Shown: one piece after another, positions 9,975 to 16,691 of the stretch
Layout of the letters: every line of letters begins with the position of its first letter
Numbering within the stretch: the stretch's first letter is position 1
Source: Lysinibacillus sp. FSL M8-0337
GTDB taxonomy: Bacteria > Bacillota > Bacilli > Bacillales_A > Planococcaceae
NCBI RefSeq assembly: GCF_038593855.1
Contig: NZ_CP151996.1
Span: 992,001 to 1,056,000 of the forward strand
Length of the DNA stretch: 64,000 nucleotides
Direction of reading: 5' to 3'
Made by a program: the position numbers and the translations under genes
Notes under the pieces: model-generated
Database searches by the model: none
What the model was told of the DNA's origin: nothing
The model's input: only the letters and a program-made list of their open reading frames with translations

Positions 9975-10026
9975 AAAAAAAACACTGAACAATGGTTACT
10001 CGATTCATTGCGCAGTGGATTTTTTA
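9975..10026 (-). terminator. Terminator of the IclR-type regulator
   Basis: Two stacked stems, CACTG/CAGTG and CAATG/CATTG, are followed on the - strand by eight T residues. The element is about 6 bases after the regulator stop and isolates it from rpmB. Confidence 0.7.
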
Positions 10027-10031
10027 ATAGA

Positions 10032-10772
10032 TTATTTTCCGCGATAGCCAAGTTTTGTAGACACGCGTTTCCCTGTTTCTACAAGACGTTGTGTAAGAAA
10101 GTTGATATGTTCATCGCTGACGTTAAAGCTAACAAAACCAATACTGACGGCACCGATAATTTCACCAAAGCCATTAAAAACGGCTACAGCGACTGAGGAA
10201 GTACCGGCTGTTCGCTCCCCGTGGCTAATGGCAAAGCCTTGTAATCGAATTTGTTCTAATTGCGCTTCTAATTCAGCCATTTCTTCCATAGGAACGAGTT
10301 GCTGCATAATTTTTTTTGCTTCTACGGGCGGTAAAGAGGCTAACAACGCTTTATTGGCTGCCCCAATATGCATTGGAATGCGAATACCTAGTTGATCATA
10401 AATACGAATCGGGTTTGCAGCACTATCAATACGTTCGATAATAATCGTATCTAACCCCGCAGGTTTGCTTAAATAAACACTTTCCTCAACTTCTCTAGCG
10501 AGTCTTTCTAATTCCGGTCTAATTTTGCTAATATAGTCCATCGTATCATACACTTGCAAACCTAACTCCATCCATATGGTGCCGAGACGATAATGCTTCG
10601 TTTGTGTGTCTTGTTCAATCATTCCTTGCGCAATCATCGCTTTTAAAATTCTATGTAATGTACTCAATGGTAAATCGCATTTGGTGGAAAGCTCTGAAAT
10701 AGACAAACTGCCTTCGGATGCTTCTGAAGCTAACACTTTCGCAATTGTCATTGCACGTTCTAATAATTGCAT
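10032..10772 (-). CDS. IclR-family transcriptional regulator
   Basis: 246 residues with the IclR layout: an N-terminal winged helix-turn-helix (about 5-65, ELSTKCDLPLSTLHRILKAM as the recognition region) and a C-terminal effector-binding domain (about 80-245) containing HIGAANKALLA and TAGTSSVAVAVFNGFGEIIGAVS segments. An AGGAGGTGGGA site precedes the ATG. It is divergent from the two guanidino-modifying enzymes, with a 212-bp shared intergenic region carrying IclR-like inverted repeats, so it is probably their regulator. The effector is unknown; arginine or a methylated arginine is an inference from the neighbours. Confidence 0.9.
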   Translation of the reverse strand: MQLLERAMTIAKVLASEASEGSLSISELSTKCDLPLSTLHRILKAMIAQGMIEQDTQTKHYRLGTIWMELGLQVYDTMDYISKIRPELERLAREVEESVYLSKPAGLDTIIIERIDSAANPIRIYDQLGIRIPMHIGAANKALLASLPPVEAKKIMQQLVPMEEMAELEAQLEQIRLQGFAISHGERTAGTSSVAVAVFNGFGEIIGAVSIGFVSFNVSDEHINFLTQRLVETGKRVSTKLGYRGK

Positions 10773-10894
10773 AATGGTCCCACCTCCTCTAATCTTATTT
10801 TATTTTTATTCTTCCTGTTCGTCTAGTTCCTTCATTGTTGTCCATAGTTAGTTTTCTCTTTGGAAAAGATAATATTAAAATTTTTCTAAATATA

Positions 10895-10923
10895 TTGACA
10901 GTATATCATAAAACACCTATATT
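10895..10923 (+). promoter_or_regulatory. Predicted sigma-A promoter of the arginine/methylarginine locus
   Basis: TTGACA (10895-10900), 17 bases, TATATT (10918-10923). The -35 is perfect and the spacing ideal. Transcription would start near 10930, immediately before the inverted-repeat array. Confidence 0.75.
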
Positions 10924-10935
10924 TTTTATATAAAC

Positions 10936-10973
10936 TTTCCTCTTAACGGAAACGTTTTCCACTACACGGAAAA
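10936..10973. promoter_or_regulatory. Putative IclR-type operator array
   Basis: TTTCC-N7-GGAAA (10936-10952) is followed by TTTTCC-N7-GGAAAA (10955-10973). The inner arms form GGAAA-CGT-TTTCC (10948-10960), the same GGAAA-N3-TTTCC core as the known IclR operator (TGGAAATNATTTCCA). The array lies between the predicted start site and the ribosome-binding site AAGGGGTGAAGG, a position suited to blocking transcription. Binding by the divergent regulator is inferred. Confidence 0.55.
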
Positions 10974-10984
10974 GGGGTGAAGGT

Positions 10985-11857
10985 ATGCATTATTGTTCAT
11001 CCATGTATGCACCTTTAAAACATGTAATCATTAAACATCCAAAAGACGCTTTTAAAAGCCAAGAGCATCTTGCGGATGAATGGAAAACTTTCAACTATTT
11101 ATCAGAACCTAATTATCAGGAGGCTCTTATAGAATATGCTGAGTTTATAGCCGTTCTAGAGAAGTATGTTGAACAAATTGATTATTTACCGGAGTCAAAT
11201 GAAGTAGGATTAGATTCGCTCTATGCGCATGATCCTGTGAAATTCACACCACAGGGCGCAATTATTTTGAAATCTGGTAAAAAGTTAAGACAACATGAGG
11301 CAGTTGTTTATAAGGAATTTTTGCAAGACAAAGGGATTGCGATAATTGGAGAATTGTCGGGTGATGCTGTTTCAGATGGTGGGGATCTGGTTTGGCTTGA
11401 TGACCGTACGCTTGCAGTAGGTCGAGGATACCGCACGAACGATGAAGCGATTCGTCAAATTAAGGAAATGACAGCTACTATGGTCGATGAATTTATCGTT
11501 GTGCAACTTCCTCATGATTTAGGTGAAGCAGAGTGCCTACATCTAATGTCGTTTATTAGTATGGTAGACAAGGATTTGGCTGTTGTACATTCGCGTTTAA
11601 TGCCAGTATTTTTCCGTCAGCTTCTGATCGAAAGAGGAATTCAATTAGTGGAAGTACCAAAAGCTGAGTATGATAATTTGGGCTGTAACGTGTTAGCGTT
11701 AGCGCCGAGAGTATGTGTTATTCCTGAAGGTAATCCTTCTACTAAACAGCAGTTATTAGATGCGGGTGCAACGGTATATAAATATAAAGGTAACGAAATT
11801 ACGGTAAAAGGCACAGGTGGACCTACATGTCTAACTTGCCCAGTAGTCAGAGGATAA
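10985..11857 (+). CDS. Guanidino-group-modifying enzyme (arginine deiminase/dimethylargininase superfamily)
   Basis: 290 residues of the amidinotransferase/deiminase fold, whose members hydrolyse or transfer guanidino groups through a Cys-His-acid site. Visible landmarks are HDPV (Asp83), SDGGDLVWL (Asp131/Asp134), ECLHLMSF (His186) and the C-terminal GGPTCLTCPVVRG with the likely nucleophile Cys282. The last resembles the arginine deiminase end GGPRCM. Shorter than true arginine deiminases (about 410 aa), so the substrate is uncertain: arginine, methylarginine or a related guanidine. It is the first gene after the regulated promoter and sits 16 bases before a second family member. The product may be citrulline feeding arginine catabolism; that is inference. 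Confidence 0.8.
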   Translation: MHYCSSMYAPLKHVIIKHPKDAFKSQEHLADEWKTFNYLSEPNYQEALIEYAEFIAVLEKYVEQIDYLPESNEVGLDSLYAHDPVKFTPQGAIILKSGKKLRQHEAVVYKEFLQDKGIAIIGELSGDAVSDGGDLVWLDDRTLAVGRGYRTNDEAIRQIKEMTATMVDEFIVVQLPHDLGEAECLHLMSFISMVDKDLAVVHSRLMPVFFRQLLIERGIQLVEVPKAEYDNLGCNVLALAPRVCVIPEGNPSTKQQLLDAGATVYKYKGNEITVKGTGGPTCLTCPVVRG

Positions 11858-11873
11858 AAAGGGGACGGATGAT

Positions 11874-12635
11874 ATGTTTAAAAATGTGATTGTAAAAACA
11901 CCAGGCAATAGTTTTGTTAACGGATTAACAACAAGTGATCTAGGAAAACCTATTTTAGAAAAATTATTTGAACAGCACGAACGCTATGTAGAAGCATTAA
12001 AAAAATGTGGTGTAGAGGTTACTCAACTTGATGCAGATGAAGCTTTTCCAGATGCAACTTTTGTAGAAGATACAGCGGTACTAACTTCTGAATTTGCGAT
12101 TATCACAAATCCAGGAGCAGAAGCACGCAATCGGGAAATTGAAGCAATCGAACCAGCAGTTAAAAATTTCTATGACAAGCTATATTATATTGAAGGACCT
12201 GGAACACTTGATGGCGGTGATGTTTTGCAAGCTGAAAAGAAATTTTATGTAGGGATTTCAGCGCGTACAAATGAAGAAGGCGCACGACAATTTAAAGAAA
12301 TCGTTGAAAAGGAAGGCTATGAAGCAACGATTATTCCATTACAAGATTTCTTCCATTTAAAAACGGGCATCGCGTATGTTGGGCAAAATCGTATGGTTGT
12401 AGCTGGAGAGTTTATCGATCATCCAGCATTTGAATCTTATGAGAAAATTGTTATTCCACAACAAGATGAATACTCTGCAAACTGCATTCAAGTAAACGAT
12501 GCTATCATTATTCCAGCAGGTTATCCTGATACCAATCGCAAACTAAATGACTTAGGCTATAAAACGATTGAACTTGAAATGTCTGAATTTAGAAAGCATG
12601 ATGGCGGATTAAGCTGTTTGTCACTACGATTTTAA
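11874..12635 (+). CDS. ddaH: Dimethylarginine dimethylaminohydrolase-like enzyme
   Basis: Hydrolyses N-methylated arginines to citrulline plus methylamine or dimethylamine in its best-known relatives. Length (253 aa) and residue spacing match bacterial DDAH: Asp60, Glu65 and Asp66 in the FPDATFVEDTAV segment, Arg85, GTLDGGD (Asp113/Asp116), Arg131, His161 in FFHLKTG and the nucleophile Cys248 in GGLSCLSL. A GGGGACGG site precedes the ATG. It is probably co-transcribed with the preceding paralogue and ends in a strong terminator, so the permease and rocB-like genes form a second unit. Activity on methylarginine rather than arginine or another guanidine is probable, not proven. Confidence 0.85.
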   Translation: MFKNVIVKTPGNSFVNGLTTSDLGKPILEKLFEQHERYVEALKKCGVEVTQLDADEAFPDATFVEDTAVLTSEFAIITNPGAEARNREIEAIEPAVKNFYDKLYYIEGPGTLDGGDVLQAEKKFYVGISARTNEEGARQFKEIVEKEGYEATIIPLQDFFHLKTGIAYVGQNRMVVAGEFIDHPAFESYEKIVIPQQDEYSANCIQVNDAIIIPAGYPDTNRKLNDLGYKTIELEMSEFRKHDGGLSCLSLRF

Positions 12636-12649
12636 GTCAATAAAAAACA

Positions 12650-12690
12650 TGCCCAATCAATTTGTAGGGGAAAAATTGATTGGGTGTTTT
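12650..12690 (+). terminator. Rho-independent terminator after ddaH
   Basis: CCCAATCAATTT pairs perfectly with AAATTGATTGGG, flanked by an A-run and TGTTTT. A 12-bp stem separates ddaH from the permease gene. Confidence 0.85.
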
Positions 12691-12698
12691 AGTACTTT

Positions 12699-12713
12699 AA
12701 ATATCTGAAAATT
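12699..12713. promoter_or_regulatory. CodY-box match upstream of the permease
   Basis: AAATATCTGAAAATT differs from the CodY consensus AATTTTCWGAAAATT at two positions. It lies about 37 bases before the permease start, in the short gap after the ddaH terminator, where it could repress permease-rocB transcription when branched-chain amino acids and GTP are plentiful. Confidence 0.55.
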
Positions 12714-12749
12714 GAATAATTTGATAAAATACGGAAATGGGGAAACGCG

Positions 12750-14165
12750 TTGAGCAAAGGGGAGCAACAGCATAATAATGTATTGAAGCGTTCTATGAAG
12801 AGTCGACATTTATTGATGTTATCACTTGGTGGTGTGATTGGCACAGGTTTATTTTTAAATGTAGGTTATACAATTAATCAAGCTGGCCCTGGTGGAGCAC
12901 TAATTGGTTATTTATTTGGTGGTTTAATTTTATATATGGTGATGAACTGTCTTGGTGAATTGGCCGTGTATATGCCGGTCACAGGTTCTTTCCAAACATA
13001 TGCAACACGATTTATCAGTCCGTCAGCAGGCTTTTCATTAGGTTGGATGTACTTTGTTGGATCTGCTGCCACCGCGGGGGTGGAGTTTACAGCAGCGGGC
13101 ATATTAATGCAACATTGGTTCCCAAATGTGCCGATTTGGATATGGTGTGCGGTCTTCATGGTGCTTTTGTTTACATTAAATGCTTTAACAACGAAAGGTT
13201 TCGCAGAAGCGGAGTTCTGGTTTGCAAGCATTAAGGTAGTTGCTGTAATTGCCTTTATATTAATTGGTGTAGCTGCTATTTTTGGCTTGATTCCTTTGGC
13301 AGATCGGCCGACACCTCATTTAACGAATTTAGCACCGACAGGATTATTCCCAGCAGGTATTACGATTATTTTTGTCACGATGATGAATGTTATTTTCTCG
13401 TATCAAGGTTCCGAGCTTGTAGGAATTGCTGCTGGTGAAACAGAAAATCCAGAAAAAAACATTCCAAGAGCAATACGGACAATCTTGTTTAGAATTATCG
13501 TATTTTATATTGCTTCTATAATAGTACTGTCTGCCATTTTCCCATCATCTGAACTTGGGCTACTTGAAAGTCCTTTTGTTACATTGATGAAAATAGCGGG
13601 TGTTCCATATGCGGCGGGCATTATGAATTTCGTTATTTTAACAGCAATATTGTCTGTAGGGAACTCATGCTTATATGCGTCCACACGATTACTATGGTCG
13701 ATGTCAAAAGAAGGCATGGCTCCAAAGTACTTTGGTCGATTAACAAAAAATAAAGTGCCATTAAATGCGCTTATTTTTACGATGCTATTTTCACTGCTAT
13801 CGTTATTAACAAGTGTGATGGAAGCTGACGCAGTTTTTGTGTTGCTTATGTCTATAGCGGGAATTTCGGTGACTATTTCTTGGATGGGCATTGCAATGTC
13901 TCAATTAATGTTCCGATACCGTTATGTAAAAGGGGGAGGCAATGTGGCAGATTTGAAATTTAAAACGCCATTGTACCCGTTAATTCCAATATTTTGTATT
14001 GTTTTTTGTGTCATTATATTAGTGTTTTTAGCGTTTGATCCGACTCAAAGAATAGGGTTGTTATACGGCATAGGGTTCTTTGTAGCGTGTATGCTATTTT
14101 ATAAAGTGAAATTGAGTAAAGTGAGCACCATCACTTCTGACAAAGAAGAGTCACTGAATGCTTAA
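12750..14165 (+). CDS. APC-family amino-acid permease (RocE/RocC-like)
   Basis: Membrane transporter of 471 residues with about 12 hydrophobic helices. The first begins in GGVIGTGLFLNVGYT, the conserved substrate-binding motif of amino acid/polyamine/organocation permeases. Further family segments are GELAVYMPVTGSF, YQGSELVGIAAGETENP and CLYASTRLLWSMSKEG. These match the arginine/lysine/histidine permease branch. TTG 12750 is used as start with GGGGA just upstream. With rocB downstream and deiminase-like genes upstream, arginine or a methylated arginine is the likely cargo; specificity cannot be read from sequence alone. Confidence 0.85.
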   Translation: MSKGEQQHNNVLKRSMKSRHLLMLSLGGVIGTGLFLNVGYTINQAGPGGALIGYLFGGLILYMVMNCLGELAVYMPVTGSFQTYATRFISPSAGFSLGWMYFVGSAATAGVEFTAAGILMQHWFPNVPIWIWCAVFMVLLFTLNALTTKGFAEAEFWFASIKVVAVIAFILIGVAAIFGLIPLADRPTPHLTNLAPTGLFPAGITIIFVTMMNVIFSYQGSELVGIAAGETENPEKNIPRAIRTILFRIIVFYIASIIVLSAIFPSSELGLLESPFVTLMKIAGVPYAAGIMNFVILTAILSVGNSCLYASTRLLWSMSKEGMAPKYFGRLTKNKVPLNALIFTMLFSLLSLLTSVMEADAVFVLLMSIAGISVTISWMGIAMSQLMFRYRYVKGGGNVADLKFKTPLYPLIPIFCIVFCVIILVFLAFDPTQRIGLLYGIGFFVACMLFYKVKLSKVSTITSDKEESLNA

Positions 14166-14204
14166 TGGATGTTTCATTTTTAGTGGATAAAGGAGATTTT
14201 AAAT

Positions 14205-15836
14205 ATGAACAATTATTTATGGAATACACCAGACAAACTGCGGGCATTATTATGTGAAATTGTAAGCTGGGAAAGCAGAACATTAACAGCAGGTGAAAAT
14301 GAATTCGCCTTTAAATTAAGAGAGATGTTACAAACGCTTTCTTATTTTCAAGATAATCCTAACTTTATAGAACTGCATGATGCGGGACTTGGTCGCCATG
14401 CGGTTACAGCATTGTACAAGCATCCAACGGCTACTGAAACAGTAGTCTTAATTAGTCATTTCGATACGGTTCATACGGAGGAATATGGAGAGCTTGAGCC
14501 ATTTGCTTGTCGACCAGAAGAGTTGACGAGTATGCTGATGGAACCTAAATATAAAAAAGATTTGCCAGAGGCGGCTAGAATTGATTTAGAGTCGGGAAAT
14601 TATTTATTTGGTCGTGGCACAATGGATATGAAAATGGGGCTCGCTTTGCACATGCAATTGATTGAAAAAGCGAGTATTGAACAATGGCCAATCAATCTAA
14701 TTTTAACAGCAGTACCGGATGAGGAAGTCAATTCTGCTGGTATGCGTGCAGCCGTAGTCGAGTTAGTAAGGTTACGTGAACAATACGATTTAACTTATAA
14801 GTTATATTTAAATAGTGAGCCTTCGTTTTCACAAGGACCTTCTGATATTAATGAATATATATATTCAGGTACAATCGGTAAGATTATGCCGGCTGCTTTA
14901 TTTTATGGAAAAGAGACGCATGTAGGTGAGCCATTAAAAGGCATGACAGCCAATTATATTGCATCCTTTATGACACAGTATATGGAGTGGAATCCAGTTT
15001 TCCGCGAAACAGATCTCGGTGAAAGTACACCATTGCCAGTATCCTTACAATTAAAGGATTTAAAAATGGAGTATTCTACACAGACGCCATATCGCGCAGC
15101 CGCACTTTATAATGTATTTTTGTTAAAGCGGACGGCAACAGAGGTCATGGAAATTTTTGAACAAGTTGCATTGGAGGCAATGGCTGCTTGTAATATGCAA
15201 TATAAGCAAATTTGTGAACGTGAACAAGTACAAGGTGTTGGGAAAGTAAATGTACTTCGCTATGAGGCAGTTTTAGAACATGCTATTCAAAAACTTGGCG
15301 CAGATGAAGTAAAGCATATTAAAAACCAAGTGCTAGCAAATACAGCGTGGGATGATCGGGAGAAGTCGATTCGTATTGTAGATCAATTGATGATTCGGTG
15401 TCAGGAGTTAACACCAGCAACGGTGCTGTTGTACGCACCTCCGTACTACCCAGCTATTAATTCTTCACAGCATCCGCTCGTCAAGCAATCAATTGAATTA
15501 ATGAAGAAAACAGCCAAAACATTTGCTATTGAAGTCGAGCAAATACACTATTTCAATGGCATTTGTGATTTAAGTTATGTCAATTATACAGATGATTCCA
15601 ATGGCTGGACGTCATTTGAGCGCAACACACCTGTTTATGGTGATACGTATAGTATTCCATTTGAAGCTATGTCTGCATTAAAGGGTCCAGTGTTAAATGT
15701 GGGGCCATTCGGCAAAGATGCACATCAAAAGACAGAGCGTTTACATGTAGATAGTGCATTTAAAGAAATGCCTGTGATGATTGAAACCCTGATAAAAAGC
15801 TTATATGCAGCAGAGAGTGAAATACCCGCGGAGTAG
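14205..15836 (+). CDS. rocB: RocB-like M20-family hydrolase (arginine utilization)
   Basis: 543-residue zinc-hydrolase of the M20 peptidase/deacylase clan. Metal and catalytic motifs are visible: LISHFDTVH (first His/Asp), GRGTMDMKMG (bridging Asp) and AVPDEEVNSAG (catalytic Glu and metal Glu), with a late His in DAHQKTERLHVD. Length and composition match RocB, a protein tied genetically to arginine catabolism in B. subtilis but of undefined reaction. AAAGGAG precedes the ATG. The final residues EIPAE and the TAG stop are encoded by the first copy of a 21-bp tandem repeat, so the C-terminus may have been altered by repeat acquisition. Confidence 0.85.
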   Translation: MNNYLWNTPDKLRALLCEIVSWESRTLTAGENEFAFKLREMLQTLSYFQDNPNFIELHDAGLGRHAVTALYKHPTATETVVLISHFDTVHTEEYGELEPFACRPEELTSMLMEPKYKKDLPEAARIDLESGNYLFGRGTMDMKMGLALHMQLIEKASIEQWPINLILTAVPDEEVNSAGMRAAVVELVRLREQYDLTYKLYLNSEPSFSQGPSDINEYIYSGTIGKIMPAALFYGKETHVGEPLKGMTANYIASFMTQYMEWNPVFRETDLGESTPLPVSLQLKDLKMEYSTQTPYRAAALYNVFLLKRTATEVMEIFEQVALEAMAACNMQYKQICEREQVQGVGKVNVLRYEAVLEHAIQKLGADEVKHIKNQVLANTAWDDREKSIRIVDQLMIRCQELTPATVLLYAPPYYPAINSSQHPLVKQSIELMKKTAKTFAIEVEQIHYFNGICDLSYVNYTDDSNGWTSFERNTPVYGDTYSIPFEAMSALKGPVLNVGPFGKDAHQKTERLHVDSAFKEMPVMIETLIKSLYAAESEIPAE

Positions 15837-16007
15837 TGAAATACCCGCGAAAAGAAAGCAAATACCCGCGGAGTAGAGGGAAATACCCGCGAAAAGAAAG
15901 CGAATACCCGCGGAGTAGAGTGAAATACCCGCGAAAAGAAAGCAAATACCCGCGAAAAAGTAGCGAATATCCGCGAAGCAAAGTAAAATACCCGCGAAAC
16001 AACTGAA
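15821..16007. repeat. 21-bp tandem repeat array (nine units, 42-bp higher-order period)
   Basis: The core AATACCCGCG starts at 15821, 15840, 15861, 15882, 15903, 15924, 15945, 15966 (as AATATCCGCG) and 15987: one 19-base step, then seven of exactly 21. Units 1-6 alternate between GAGTAG and AAAAGAAAG spacers, giving a 42-bp dimer. The array starts inside rocB and extends into the intergenic region. A similar isolated core, AATACCCGC, occurs near 18420 after fakA. Confidence 0.9.
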
Positions 16008-16052
16008 ACACCAGTAGTAAAGAGATCATCTTAGGTGTTAGCAGAATCCCGC

Positions 16053-16086
16053 AAAAAAGCTGATGTTTAAATACATCAGCTTTTTT
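16053..16086 (+). terminator. Rho-independent terminator after rocB
   Basis: AAAAAAGCTGATG and CATCAGCTTTTTT pair perfectly around an eight-base loop. Confidence 0.9.
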
Positions 16087-16245
16087 GTCTACCAATACAT
16101 TTAATGAAAATGTTTTGACCGTGACATTTAAGGAAATGCTGTTTAATAGGTCGTTCAGAACAGATTACCATAAATACTGCAAGCTAATTGGGTAGGAATG
16201 GAACGCTAAAAACGTTGACACAAAGCGCTTTCAAGGCAACTTAGG

Positions 16246-16275
16246 TTGCTTAATGTATACCCGAAGTGGTACAAT
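16246..16275 (+). promoter_or_regulatory. Candidate promoter for yloU-fakA
   Basis: TTGCTT, 18 bases, TACAAT. A small inverted repeat GCAAC-TTAG-GTTGC (16236-16249) overlaps the -35. A TTGACA at 16215 has no matching -10 at the right distance. Confidence 0.45.
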
Positions 16276-16310
16276 ATAATTTAGTCAAAAAGAGCCAAGG
16301 GGGCATTTCT

Positions 16311-16673
16311 ATGTCAATTGAATTAAATAATGAATTCGGCCAAATTGATATTTCAACAGATGTACTTGCACAAATTGCTGGTGGCGCTGCTATAGAATGC
16401 TACGGTATTGTTGGCATGGCATCTAAACATCAAATTCGTGATGGTCTAACTGATATTTTACGTAAAGAGAACTTTGCAAAAGGTGTTGTAATTCGACAAC
16501 AAGAAGAAGATTTACATATTGATATGTATATTATTGTTAGTTACGGGACTAAAATTTCGGAAGTTGCTTATCAAGTACAGTCGAAAGTGAAATATACAGT
16601 GGATAAAACATTAGGTATGAGCGTTAAATCTGTCAATATCTTTGTGCAGGGCGTTCGTGTAGCGAATGAGTAA
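16311..16673 (+). CDS. yloU: Asp23/Gls24-family protein YloU
   Basis: 120-residue cytoplasmic protein of the Asp23/Gls24 envelope-stress family, with the family segments IAGGAAIECYGIVGMA and GTKISEVAYQVQSKVKY. The molecular role is unknown; members are membrane-associated in staphylococci. ATG 16311 is chosen because AAGGGGGC sits seven bases upstream; the frame stays open to a GTG at 16266, which overlaps the predicted -10 box. It is consistently paired with fakA, 18 bases downstream. Confidence 0.9.
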   Translation: MSIELNNEFGQIDISTDVLAQIAGGAAIECYGIVGMASKHQIRDGLTDILRKENFAKGVVIRQQEEDLHIDMYIIVSYGTKISEVAYQVQSKVKYTVDKTLGMSVKSVNIFVQGVRVANE

Positions 16674-16691
16674 GAGGAGGAACAAATTCGA

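Larger units (their letters stand above)
15837..16310. other. Intergenic region rocB-yloU
   Basis: 474 bases without a convincing gene. Contents: the tandem repeat array (to about 16007), a rho-independent terminator (16053-16086), about 120 bases with no feature recognised, and a candidate yloU promoter. This is the right junction of the accessory island with the conserved chromosome. Confidence 0.8.

Noticed and set aside
10948-10960. Catabolite (cre) site before the first guanidino-modifying gene
   Set aside because: Three mismatches to the cre consensus. The same bases fit an IclR-type palindrome better, given the divergent IclR gene.
15821-16007. Array taken as CRISPR
   Set aside because: Repeat core is only 10 bases with 9-11-base spacers that themselves repeat, and no cas genes are nearby.
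15760-16095. A - strand frame of 111 codons with RGY-rich heptads across the repeat array
   Set aside because: No ribosome-binding site before its ATG. The reading simply translates the 21-bp repeat and overlaps rocB and a terminator.
16215-16220. TTGACA as the yloU -35
   Set aside because: No acceptable -10 at 16-18 bases; the TTGCTT/TACAAT pair closer to the gene is better.
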